From positions 9,152,239 through 9,216,238 of the forward strand of contig CM028377.1 in NCBI GenBank assembly GCA_013146195.2: 64,000 nucleotides of DNA, read 5' to 3'. Each line of letters starts with the position of its first letter. Within the stretch, counting starts at the first letter, position 1. Made by a program: the position numbers and the translations under genes. This stretch comes from Codonopsis lanceolata (Eukaryota; Streptophyta; Magnoliopsida; Asterales; Campanulaceae). This document shows, piece after piece, positions 10,930 to 21,298 of the stretch. Below the pieces are notes generated by a model, which saw only the letters and a list, made by a program, of their open reading frames with translations, ran no database searches and was not told the DNA's origin.

Positions 10930-12170
10930 TTATGGCTTTATTGTTGGAGAATAAAGAAAGAAGCTATTGACATTGAGTTGCAGTAAATCCCTGTGTGTGT
11001 ATGTGTGTGTGTGTGTGTGTGTTTTTGTTGTTGTTATCTGAAGTCCTGTCTGTGGAGATACTAACTGCTACGTTAGTTTTGTGTTTAGGCATCCTAGACT
11101 CATCTGGTCTTGTACCATATAAAACATGCCATTCTGGATAACCAATAAGAAAGAAACACTTGTCCTTAACATGCATATCCTCATGACAATGATCACACCA
11201 AAGTTTCTTTCTCTGTGTGTTTCCTCCACTACCAGTATTATACCCTTTAGGTACATCACCACCAGAACTACTCTCTGTAGAACCACCATTCTTTCCCTTT
11301 AAGAATTTATGTCCAGCTTTGCCTAGTATAGCTGTTGCAACATTCTCCATATTCACACTTCCTGAGCTGTGATTTCTTTGACTCTCCTCTTAAATTAAAA
11401 GATTTTCTGCCTTACTTAGACTAGGAAGAGGGCTCATCAATATGAGTTTCCTTCTTATTGCAGTATAAGAATCATTCAACCCCATCAGAAACTGAATAAG
11501 CATCTGTTCATGTTCAAAACTATTTTGTTTTGATAACGCCCCACATACACAATTGCAAGAACATTTGGGGAGACTAGTATGACTCACTAATTCGTCCCAT
11601 AAAGCCCTAAACTTAGTAAAATAGGCAGATATACTCAAATTTCCTTCAATACATTCACTCAGATTTTTCCTTATTTGGAAAACTTTGGGAAGATTCTTGT
11701 GGTCAAACCTAACATTTAGGTCATCCCAAATTGCTTTGGTTGAATCAAGATATATAGACTATACTTGATTTAATTTCAGGCGAGACTACGTTCAACAACC
11801 AATAAATTATCATGTGATTACATCTCTCCCATTGACCTAGGTATTTAGATCCAGGTCCTGGTTTCTTGTTATTGCCATCGATCAACCCTAACTTATTCTT
11901 TGTACATAGAGCCAAAACAACTGACCTTTTCTATCGACCAAAATTAACCGTATCTGTCAGGATTTGAGAAATTAGGGACATATCAGGGTGATCATTAGGA
12001 TGAAGAAACAAAGGGTGAAGAGGATGTGTTTGAAATGTCAATATGTCAATGTCATTCTTATCAGCTACATCTTCTTTATCATCTTGTTCTTCGCAATCTT
12101 CATGTGAGTCATTATTGGTAGAAATTTCTTTTCGTCAGCCACACTAATTCATGCCCTAAATCGGTTTGAT
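10930..12170 (-). pseudogene. Copia Gag, interrupted
   Basis: N-terminal gag motifs (FGR-stop-KRSVVLALCTKNKLGLIDG, near 11945-11875) are followed by the UBN2-like segment (ISAYFTKFRALWDELV, LIQFLMGLNDSYTAIRRK) and a CCHC-like knuckle (CDHCHEDMHVKDKC, near 11200). A Trp codon has become TAG near 11935, and frames are further broken around 11395 and 11770. A GT microsatellite (10992-11022) sits in the C-terminal part, read as Thr-His repeats. Relic only. Confidence 0.75.
10992..11022. repeat. GT/CA microsatellite
   Basis: About fifteen GT dinucleotides with one interruption lie within the copia gag relic. Confidence 0.9.
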
Positions 12171-12240
12171 CAAAATTGATCAGATGAACTAACAAAAACT
12201 AGGAACGAGTTTTGATTTTGCGGAAGTAATCATGAATTTT

Positions 12241-12251
12241 CTCCTATACCA
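12241..12251 (-). other. Primer-binding site of the copia element, mutated
   Basis: The minus strand reads TGGTATAGGAG directly after the 5' LTR. Compared with the initiator-Met complement TGGTATCAGAG it carries a small lesion, in line with the decay elsewhere in the element. Confidence 0.7.
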
Positions 12252-12495
12252 TGCTGAATTTAGACATGAATGATTATGAAATTAAGAGAGAATCTCATTC
12301 CATTATTTATGTATATCTCCTTAAATGTGATATAGAAGAAATGAACTGTGTGTTTTTATATTTACACAAAGAATGAGGAGAAACTAATCTGTAGCAAACC
12401 CAATTTCCTATCTATTACATATTTACACTCGACACCCTTATAGACAAGACCTACAACTATGAGGAAATTACGCACGACACCCACATACTCCAACA
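12252..12495 (-). mobile_element. 5' LTR of the copia element (244 bp)
   Basis: It begins TG and ends CA on the plus strand, abuts the target duplication CAAGG (12496-12500) on one side and the PBS on the other, and aligns with the split 3' LTR. Visible differences are scattered substitutions, indicating an old insertion. Confidence 0.9.
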
Positions 12496-12500
12496 CAAGG

Positions 12501-13741
12501 CAGCAAGTAGCCTGACCGAAAACCCCCCTAAACAGTCCAAGAATGTAAATAAAACAATAAAAGGGATAGATCGGCAGAATGGGTACCAATGGTAGGTTCA
12601 CCGGTTATGATTCACTCTCCTAACGTAAAGAAACCTTTGTGAAATTCTCCCTAACTATAGACACCGCAATTTCATACCCCTAGTATGTAACATGACATGA
12701 AATATCAAATCCTGTTAAAAGGACTAACTAATGTCAAGTTACAAGGTTAAAAATGCAAAAGCAAAAGTAGGATGCATGAACAGTGAAATGTAGGGGGCCT
12801 AAGTACCAAAAAAAATGAGGGAAAAGACCCCTCGCTGCCGCCCATGGCCAACCCAGGCGCTGCCCAAGCTTCCTCCATGGGTGGCACCCAATAGTTCCCA
12901 TTTTACTGTAGCACTTTATCTATGGTGCAATTCTCTCAGCACATGGTAAAAGCCGATGAAACACATAAAGAGAAAACATAACAACGAAGGAAAGCCCTCT
13001 CCAGCCTATAAATAGAGGCATCCGGCTTTGTGAAAATCACTCCTCATACAGTGAACAAAGTGAGAACACGCATTTAAACAACAGTGTGCGGTGAGTTTTC
13101 ATCGTTCTCCCGAGTGAGCGCCAAGAGAGTTTCCTCCTCTAGTCTCCAGGCTCTATCAAATCTCCCTCAAACAGTAAAACCAACCGACCAAAATGAAACA
13201 TATTTACCCTGCTAGGATTCCGCCCTATTCTACCGGTCCAAAAATCTCATAAGGAGTAGTAGCTTGCCCGAATCCAGATGCCAAATCAGCAAAAAACAAA
13301 AGTTGCTCTGCCCGATTTCTTCTGTCATCAAGCAGCAAACAACAACAAAAGCAAGCAGAGCCCGGATCCCCAGGCCAAAAGAAACTTTCTAAGCGCCACA
13401 CCGCCTCGAATCATCGCAACAACATAAGTAAAGAAAAGACTCCTCTCCCTCGGCGACGAGCGAGCACACCCTAGGAGCTGCCATAAGGAGCCTGGTACGG
13501 GATATAACCCCCACGCTTCAAGAGTTAGGCTTTTAAAAAAGTTTAATTCTATAAAAGTGCTATTCGGGCCAGTCCAATGTAACAAAAATAGGGCAAATTT
13601 CAAGTGGGTACAATTTTAGAAACATGTTTTCATCTTGGACCATCAATTTTTTGGACATTTCATATAACTACAAACTGGTTGCCAAATGACAAAAATGCCA
13701 TTAATGAATACAAAAGTCATCCGGCCTAAAAAAACCAAAAA
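12501..13741. other. Unassigned stretch with a promoter-like patch
   Basis: No coding region is supported. A clear TATA box (TATAAATAG, 13007-13015) is followed by a leader-like sequence with CT-rich and repeated A/C patches to about 13200. This could be a plant gene promoter or part of an unrecognised LTR; no second copy exists in the window. Frames around 13328-13603 look like chance. Confidence 0.35.
13007..13015 (+). promoter_or_regulatory. TATA box candidate
   Basis: TATAAATAG in a GC-richer context, followed ~30 nt later by A/C-rich leader-like sequence. No downstream gene is recognised. Confidence 0.4.
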
Positions 13742-15055
13742 TGCTGATACGCCAAGTCTTGGCATCAGGATTGTTTTAACATATTTTCATAACCAAAAAA
13801 AAAAAATCAAAAAATTATGATGCCAAAGCTTGGCATCAGGGCTGTTTTGACAATTTATTCAAGCAAAAAAAATAAAAAAATTGTGATGCCAAGGCTTGGC
13901 ATCAGAGCTGTTTTGACAATTTATTCAAGCAAAAAAAAATCAAAAAATTCTGATGCCAAGGCTTGGTATCAGGGCTGTTTTGACAGTTTATTCAAACCGA
14001 AAAATTTCAAAAAAATTGTGATGGCAAGGCTTGGCATCAGGTCTGTTTTGACAATTTATTCCAGCCAAAAAATTCAAAAAAAGTTGATGCCAAGCCCTGA
14101 CATCAGGGCTGTTTTGACAATTTATTCAAGCAAAAAAAATCAAAAAAAGCTGATGCCAAGGCTTGGCATCATGGCTGTTTTGACAATTTATTCAAGCCAA
14201 AAAAATTCAAAAAAAGATGATGTCAAGGCTTGGCATCAGAGCTGTTTTGACAATTTATTCAAGCAAAAAAAAAATCAATAAATTCTAATGCCAAGGCTTG
14301 GCATCAGGGCTGTTTTCACAAGTTATTCAAGCAAAAAAAAATCAAAAAATTCTGATGCCAAGGCTTGGCATCAGAGCCGTTTTGACAATTTATTCAAGCC
14401 AAAAAATCAAAAAATTATGATGCCAAGGCTTGGCATCAGGGCTGTTTTGACAGTTTATTTAAGCCAAAAAATTTCAAAAAATTTTGATGGCAAGGCTTGG
14501 CATCAGATATGTTTTGACAATTTATTCAAGTAAAAAAAAATTCAAAAAAAACTGATGCCAAGGCTTGGCATCAGGGCTGTTTTGACAATTTATTCAAGCA
14601 AAAAAAAAATCAAAAAATTTTAATGCCAAGGCTTGGCATCAGGGCTGTTTTGACAATTTATTCAAGCCAAAAAAATTCAAAAAAACCTGATGCCAAGGCT
14701 TGACATCAGGGTCGTTTTGACAATTTATTCAAGTAAAAAAATCAAAAAAAGCTGATGCCAAGGCTTGGCATCAGGGCTGTTTTGATAATTTATTCAAGCA
14801 AAAAAAAATTCAAAAACAACTGATGCCAAGGCTTGGCATCAGACCTGTTTTGACAATTTATTCTAGCCAAAAAAATTCAAAAAAGCTGATGCCAAGGCTT
14901 GGCATCAGGACTGTTTTCACAGTTTATTCAGCAAAAAAATAAAAATAAAAAATGCTGATGCCAAGCTTAGCATCAAGACTGTTTTGACATTTTTATGCCA
15001 AAAAAAAATCTAAAAATGCTGATGCCAAAGCTTGCATCAGGATTGTTTTACCAAA
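13742..15055. repeat. Palindromic minisatellite, ~20 copies of a ~66-bp unit
   Basis: About twenty tandem units each begin with a near-perfect inverted repeat (TGATGCCAAG, one base, CTTGGCATCA). A GGGCTGTTTTGACAATTTAT segment and an A-rich spacer ending AAATCAAAAA follow. Unit length is mostly 64-69 bp, varying with the A runs. Outer units are most diverged (13742, 14956, 15018), as expected for an array homogenised in its centre. Open frames across 13817-14533 arise because the unit is close to 66 bp (22 codons) and are not taken as genes. Confidence 0.95.
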
Positions 15056-17078
15056 TCGACACCATATTCTACAAAACTCAAAACTATACACACGCATACA
15101 AACTCGTATGTTACACACTACACCAGCATAAACAACAACATAATCAACGAGTAAAAAATTAAGATTTAACACCGATACATCAACAATTGCTCATGCTACT
15201 TGGAAACAGTCAAATTGAAATCTACAAAATATTTATCTAAAAAATACTTTGAAAAGTTTAACTCATATATATGAGATAAAAGGACAATAATGAAAGTTTC
15301 ACCCTCGAAAGAAGTAACCACCTCAAAGAGTGCTTCAGCCATCAAAACAATTCTTGATATGCTTGCTCTCGTGCTGGTACCATCATTAGAATTACTATCT
15401 CAAGTAGTTAGATGGCATGAGCAACGTCCGGTTCGATGTTGGCCAGAAAAGACACATGACCTCTCGTGACCAGACATATTATTGAAACGACTTCCCATCC
15501 GCTACAGTGTTCGCACCTGCAATATGTTGCATTTTTAAAAATGTGTTACATAGCAATACAAAACACACATCACAAAAAAAATTCCTAAAAGACTATAAAA
15601 CTGAAATCTAAAATAAGGAATGAAATGAAGCATAGCTAGCAACAACAAAAAAAAAGAAGTTAACTTGGTAACCCTAACAGAAGTCAATACAAATTCAGAA
15701 ATTATACAAATGCCATGCATATCCATTTTGGCAGGATGTAAGTTCTTTAAGGGCCAGGTGGCACAAAGCATTTAAAGTACTACCTATACTTTATGCTCTC
15801 AACATAGAAGGAGGATGACTATAATGTCCAAAATTAGCAGTCATCCCAAGTGGTTCAATGTTATCTTCTCATTGGTCTTTAAGTGGGATCCGTTTAGGAG
15901 GAGACAATTCTCTAACAGTAGAATCAATTGCTGCTGCCAAAGCATTTCTTTTTCCATAAAATGCAACTATATAAAAAAGAACATCATTAGAAATGCAGGA
16001 AAAGAAATGCATAAACGATAGATAAGCAGAAAACCAAATCAAAATCCAATGACATGAAGTGTTCAAAGTTATTACCAACAAGACTATTAAGCCACCAAGG
16101 AGGTAGAGTAAAAAATATCACACAAAAGAATTTTAAAATGTAAAATAGACATGAGTATAATGAAGTAATCCTCAAATAGTAGTTACTGTTTGCCCTTTCG
16201 CAATTTACGTACTATTGATAAACCACTTTATTTGTGAAACAAAGGACTGCAGTTTGTGCAGGAATGCCAACAACACACTCGTTGAAAGAGGCTAAAAGCC
16301 AAATTCTAAGGAGCTTCATAACTTCATTAACTTAGCAAACTTATTCTCAGAATATCTCATCATTTAATTTTGGGGCTAATAACTTTTAGGGACCAACAAT
16401 ATTTACTCCCAACTTGCAATTTGGAGTCGAAGTTCCAGTTTTGGTCATTTGCTACCTGTTGATATCTTTTTCATGGCAATCAAAGTGTACAAGTTGAAGG
16501 TCATTAAGTTTTGGATTGTAAAATGGGAAATGGCTGTGTTTTGCATACCATCTTTTAGGGGAATTTGTGTGCTCAAGTCATCCTACATAACCAAACATCC
16601 ACACACCCCTTCCATCCTATTCACAATAGTCTTTTCTGGCTCTACCTCCTACCTCTAGACCACCACAAGAAGGCTAGTCATCGGCAACCTCTACACTTCT
16701 GATGCACTCACCATTGCCTCTAAAACCAAATTACTTGGGTTTACAGTAGTCTGTATTAGGCTCTAATCTGGTGTAGAAAAACATAATTCATTGTGGTTTC
16801 CAAACTATCTGCCGTTCTATCTACCCCCGTCCAGCTTTTAGTTTCATTTTCTTTAAGTATACCACCCAATCCAACTAATCCAGAACCTGAACCAGCCTTT
16901 CGAAGTGAACAACCCCCTCTTGTACCACCAATCTCTTTCTTTAGAGTAGAAAACTGCTTGTTAGCAGCCCTTCTCAATAAGTGTAAGATTCTCTCATCTC
17001 ATCATGTTTTACACAAACATCCACAAAACTCAAGCACTCCCAGAGCCTATACTCTCCAACTCATGACCTATCACTGAT
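15056..17078 (-). other. Mixed stretch with unrecognised exon-like fragments
   Basis: Three minus-strand patches look more like coding DNA than their surroundings. One at ~15965-15870 reads GKRNALAAAIDSTVRELS and ends with a stop. One at ~16115-16080 gives a hydrophobic run (LLYLLGGLIVLLV) ending at a GTAATA donor-like site. One at ~16977-16760 includes RRAANKQFSTLKKEIGG and GSGLVGLGGILKENE. Near 15530 a TTGCAG acceptor-like site precedes a short open stretch. They could be scattered exons of a dead host gene or a captured fragment. I recognise no family. Confidence 0.3.
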
Positions 17079-17354
17079 GTGTTGCATGACAGGGAGTTTT
17101 CCTCTACGTGCCCAATGTTGTGGCACGTGCGTCGAATTTTTGGATCGAGAGATTAATTATCTCTTTGGTTGATTTTAGTTTGAGCTTGTTAGCTCGAGCG
17201 CCACTGTGATTTTATGTTTCGTTTCCACATGTGTTTTAAGTTGTTGGTGTATTGCCGTTATGGCCTTACCCATTATTTGTCATTGCTTGTTGTTTGTGTG
17301 TTTTGACGTCACGACCTTGGGGTCTCGTATTGGGATCCGGGTCGGGTCGTCACA
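17079..17354 (+). mobile_element. Truncated 5' LTR (LTR1) of the gypsy array
   Basis: The last 276 bp match the end of LTR2 (25519-25794) almost base for base, finishing GGGTCGTCACA directly before the PBS. Homology stops abruptly at 17079, so the rest of this LTR is lost and no left target duplication can be identified. Confidence 0.9.
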
Positions 17355-17356
17355 GT

Positions 17357-17368
17357 TGGTATCAGAGC
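17357..17368 (+). other. Primer-binding site, gypsy internal region 1
   Basis: TGGTATCAGAGC, two bases after the LTR end, complements initiator-methionine tRNA. Confidence 0.9.
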
Positions 17369-17479
17369 TATTGGTTAGCTGTCTGCCAGGATAAGTTCCT
17401 TGGCCTAGTTTGGGGATTGGTTTTGTGTGATTTGTTATATCTTAATGTCGAGAGTTATAATATGTTAAGATGTTTGAAA

Positions 17480-18090
17480 CTAGAATGGGTGTTAGCACTA
17501 GTAGAGGTGCCGCTGTTGATGAGTATAAGGTAGTACTAGTGGATCTATGTTTGAGAATCCACCAGAGTATTGGTGGCAAATATTATGAGATTATGGTTTA
17601 ATATTTAGTGATGATCACGGAGTTAGCTCACTAGAGTACAGTACTTAGTACCGAATGGGACTAGGAAGAGTCCAAGAATAGTAAAAGAGTTAGGGATTGA
17701 GGATGAAGTATGGCCATTTATTCTATTACAGCTTGCGGATTTTCGAGGGGCTGTGGACTATACTTATGAGATATGGGTTAGATATTAATGAATTCACTCG
17801 AGAGAGGACCTCGGGGAATGTTAAGGATGATGATGTGTTTAGAGGGCAGTTAGCACCTCATAAAGTTGTGTAGGTAAATCCGTAGACTAGTAAGCGGAGT
17901 GATGCTTTTACCTAAAGTCGTAGATGAAGAGGTGATAAATTGTTGTATCAAATTTTGTTTGGGAAATGAAACACCGAGCGTAGGTGTTGGAGCAATACAG
18001 GCTAAGTTTTTGCTTGTGGTGGTCATCACATAAGAAAGGATTGCCTTAAGTTGAGGATTTACGACTCTAGAAGTGCTAATAAGCAGTCTA
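17480..18090 (+). pseudogene. Gypsy gag remnant in internal region 1
   Basis: Short islands identify it: LADFRGAVDYTYEIW (17732-17776) parallels LTDYRSAVDRAYEVDQ in the chromovirus at 48.3 kb, and VFACGGHHIRKDC (near 18007-18045) is a CCHC knuckle whose first Cys is replaced by Phe. Stops and shifts separate the islands. The same lesions recur at 25920-26530. Confidence 0.6.
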
Positions 18091-21034
18091 GTGACTCTTA
18101 GTGAGATGGTTACAGACGACCTAGATTTTGAGGTTGTGTGCACGCGTGGCGGTTGGCCATTGCAGAGTTTTGAGACCTACCCGAGATAGGGGGTAATTCC
18201 TTATACGGATATTACGGTTGATATTATCGTTATTATGAGTGCACGTTGTATCGGTAGCTCATATGCATTCATACATACATTGCATTGCGTGTTGAGATTT
18301 ATTGATTTTTGCTTTCCTCAGTTTATTGATATTTTCGAGGAGGATGTCCCGGTTTGGGATTGGTTTATGGTTTTGGGTTGAATCTTGATTTTTCGGTAGG
18401 CAATCAATTATGATATGAAAATGTGATTTTAGTATGCCTATATATATGGCCATGTTATGCTTATATGAAGAAGGAATATATGATAATGTTACTAGTAGTG
18501 ATTACTAGTGGCATGTTAAATTTGTATACTTTATGGAGATATGTGTAATTTTGTAAGTAATATAACTATACGTTATTGTGTGATTCTTGTGCGAGTAGGA
18601 TACGCGCGAATCGCACGGTTGATGAATTGGTGGGTATGCCGTTTTATCGCGACTAATAGAGTGTCATTACCACGCGAGGGTATTTCATGTGTGTTTTGTT
18701 CAAGACGAGATATTTGGGTTAGGTACTACTAGGCTTTACGAAGTTTTGATGATTGCGGGTGCTAGAGCGAATATCACCTCTTTTGCTTGGATTGATTATG
18801 ATAAAGTTGTTAGGTGAGTATAGAGGATGTACAAACCTTACTATTTGTTAGAATTGCCATTGTTTAGAAAATTATCACGATGGAATTTTATGCGCATGTC
18901 TTCCCGGCTTTGTGTATGAAAATGTATGAATGGATTAGAAATCACATGCCTTATACTAGATGTTTGATTAATCAATATGCATGACTTTGAATAACACGGG
19001 CAATATGGATTATATGAGTTGCATTAATTGCATGAATTACATGAAGTACATGAGTTAAAGTATGAGGATACTTGGTAATTATATATCACGTTTGCATGAT
19101 ATGTGTGTATTCATGAAGCGTTACTAATGATAGGAATTTTATTGTTTGGTTGATGATTAAATTACGAGAAAAATGTACTTAGTTATTATGGAGTATAAAC
19201 ATGAATAGTATTGATACATGTAATGTATTTGCTATGTGAATTAACATATGGCTTTTATGTGAGTATGCATAGTAAATGTACTTTGTTGTAAGTAAAGATT
19301 GGGTTGACAAGTTTAATAAATGTGGTTAACGGATATAGTTGTATTTGAGTATGAACATGCTTATGTACACTATTAGTAAGAATAACTTTGTCTATTGCAT
19401 GATAGGATCATGATTATCATTGCTTAATGATTATGCTATGTTTAAACTGTTGCATGATTGTGTGAGACTGTAGGGAAGGATGCTTAAGATTTTCTCATAA
19501 CCCTTCGCATCTGTGCAACGAAAGCTTTTGAAATCCAATTTAGCTGGTACCCTAAATTGTTGATCAAAAGAGGTTCGTTGGTGGACTAGGATTGGTAGCG
19601 AGTAGGTTAGAAATTGACTAAACCTCTTACCAAAGGGAAAGGAAAAGAAATGGAAATTTTTTTTATTTGATGATATTATGTGGTCTTATGTGCTTTGTCC
19701 ATGATTTGGAAATTGTGAGTGCGGCTTGCATAATCATGAAGATTTGTTTACTTGTTTTGGGAGCGTTTTGTGGAACACCCTCCTTTAAAATTGTGAATTT
19801 GCTCTATCGACAATCTTTACTATTTATGATTTAGAAATTCTTGCATTTAAATCTCATGTTGTAACTCCGAAGCAAATATTTTCGGGAGATCTATGTTTAT
19901 ATTGTCCTTGAATAAGCTCCGATGATTTATTTGGAATTCACATGCTTAATTAATTAGTAATGGAATTTGTGAGTGCTTTTGCGACTCAAGTATGAGTCAA
20001 TTTATTTTCAATCTTAAGTGTTAGGTATTGCTATGATTGTTGGTAACTTTTGAACATGTAATGTGGGATCCTTGGTAGTTTGATTTTTGCCTACTTGGTT
20101 GGTTTTGTGATAGTAGACTCGGAGATTGAGTCTAGGTTTATGGTTTTGAACATCGAGTGTTCACTCGGGATTGTGAGACACCGTGGTTGTGTCTAGGTAA
20201 TTGACGTTGGGTGATGACCTAGCATTGGTTTGAGATGCGGCTTAGAATTCGGGATGAATTCTTTTTAAGGGGGAGAGGATGTAAGACCTCGATTCCCAGT
20301 TTGCTTGAATTGCGTGCAATAGTCGCATTTCATCCCTTGTTGACTGCTCGACTGGTTTGTGAGAGAGTCTAGATATGTGTGGAAGAACATATTAAGACCA
20401 AAATACTTTTAAGAGATGCCATTTAGTTGTTGACTTGCTAAAGTCACAAGTCGTAACTCGAGGATAGTCGAAATGCGATGGGATTGAGAGTTTACTCGGG
20501 TTTCGTGTTCCTGACCTCGATTAGGTCCTAGATCTTTACATGATGATTAAATATCATGTTTAGATGTGTTAGAATCCTAGTTGGATGTATTCCTTAAGTC
20601 TCGTGAAGTTTTGATGCTCCGAGGATAGCAATTCTCCTTATCGAGTAGTTTGAGGTCGAGCCGGTGATCGCCTCGCTCTTTGAGCTCATTTCTCCTATCT
20701 CTGTTAATCATCCGAGGAGCATTCAGGCCTAGTTAATAGCCTTTGAAGTGTTTATAACCTTGGGTTGTTTCCCCGCTCGGCTTATGTTTCATTCGCCGCT
20801 TTGTTAGCGCGTTGTTGTTACTTGCCTGTTTCGACCGGTTGTTTCGGGTGTTGTTTATGGGAGTTTAGACCTACTTTTAAAAGTGTTTTGAGACTTGTGT
20901 GGTTTATCCAAGTGTTTGAGGACTTTAAGGGTTGAATTATAGGCCGTTTCGAAGCTTTAAGGGTTGCGGTTGCATGCGGGAAGGGCCAGAACGAATCGAG
21001 GATTGCAGAACTATCACAGAGTGAAAAAAGGGGT

Positions 21035-21073
21035 GAAGCGGTCGCTTCCCTTTGACCCATGCGACCGCATGGG
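21035..21073. repeat. Paired GC-rich palindromes in LTR2
   Basis: GAAGCG-GT-CGCTTC (21035-21048) and CCCATGCG-AC-CGCATGGG (21056-21073) are each perfect hairpins. Their cores GCGGTCGC and GCGACCGC are also complementary to each other. They lie ~220 nt upstream of the TATA box. Equivalent pairs occur at 32720-32758 and 34191-34229. Confidence 0.85.
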
Positions 21074-21290
21074 TGCCGAACCAGGTCTGCCCCTGTTTGA
21101 TTTTATGAAGTGTATTTCCTATTCTACCCATTCTAATCCTCTTCTAAACCCTCCCTAACACCCATACTTAGACCTAATGATGTCTTAACATGTTAGGGGA
21201 GTTAATTAAGGTTTGATTAGGGGTTAATTACAACTAACAATCACTAATTGTACCTTGGAAGTTCCTATTGTGCCCTCATTACTTGGGAAG

Positions 21291-21298
21291 TATAAATA
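21291..21298 (+). promoter_or_regulatory. TATA box of LTR2
   Basis: GGGAAGTATAAATAGCC, followed by CACAAATTCAGCC. The same arrangement is found in other long LTRs at 34447, 37145, 30254 and 51456, which supports a real U3 core promoter. Confidence 0.7.

Larger units (their letters stand above)
4738..12495 (-). mobile_element. Complete, decayed Ty1/copia LTR retrotransposon
   Basis: The outer limits are supported on both sides: TG at 4738 and CA at 12495, flanked by the same 5-bp target-site duplication CAAGG (4733-4737 and 12496-12500). Reading the minus strand gives the order 5' LTR, PBS, gag, protease, integrase, reverse transcriptase, RNase H, PPT, 3' LTR, which is copia order. Two later insertions inflate its length: a 958-bp Tourist-like element inside the 3' LTR and a ~1.7 kb CACTA-type element in integrase. 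Every coding module is broken by stops or frameshifts. Without the insertions it is ~5.1 kb, normal for a small copia element with 244-bp LTRs. Confidence 0.9.
17355..20279 (+). mobile_element. Pol-less gypsy internal region 1
   Basis: The segment runs from PBS to polypurine tract (AAGGGGGAGAGGA, 20267-20279) in 2.9 kb, too short for gag-pol. Only a gag remnant is recognisable. From about 18150 to 20260 the sequence is AT-rich and non-coding; no RT, RNase H or integrase motif is visible in any frame. It matches internal region 2 (25795-28720) along its whole length, so pol was lost before the two were duplicated. It would need proteins from a related autonomous element. Confidence 0.85.

Noticed and set aside
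12501..13741. Endogenous pararetrovirus promoter around TATAAATAG
   Set aside because: No movement, coat or RT domain of that virus group is present nearby, and the TATA context alone is not specific.
13817..14533. Long plus-strand frames through the minisatellite (154 and 81 codons)
   Set aside because: They are produced by the ~66-bp unit being a multiple of three. The peptide simply repeats the DNA unit, and the frame changes wherever A-run length changes.
13742..15055. CRISPR-like array of repeats and spacers
   Set aside because: Spacers are A-rich, near identical and part of the repeat unit, and the genome is clearly eukaryotic.
17357..17368. tRNA genes suggested by TGGTATCAGAGC motifs
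   Set aside because: These are primer-binding sites next to LTR ends. No cloverleaf or A/B boxes surround them.
20818..21158. Overlapping ORFs over the GC palindromes of LTR2 (both strands)
   Set aside because: They recur only as far as the palindromic LTR sequence is conserved, show no domain and lie in U3.
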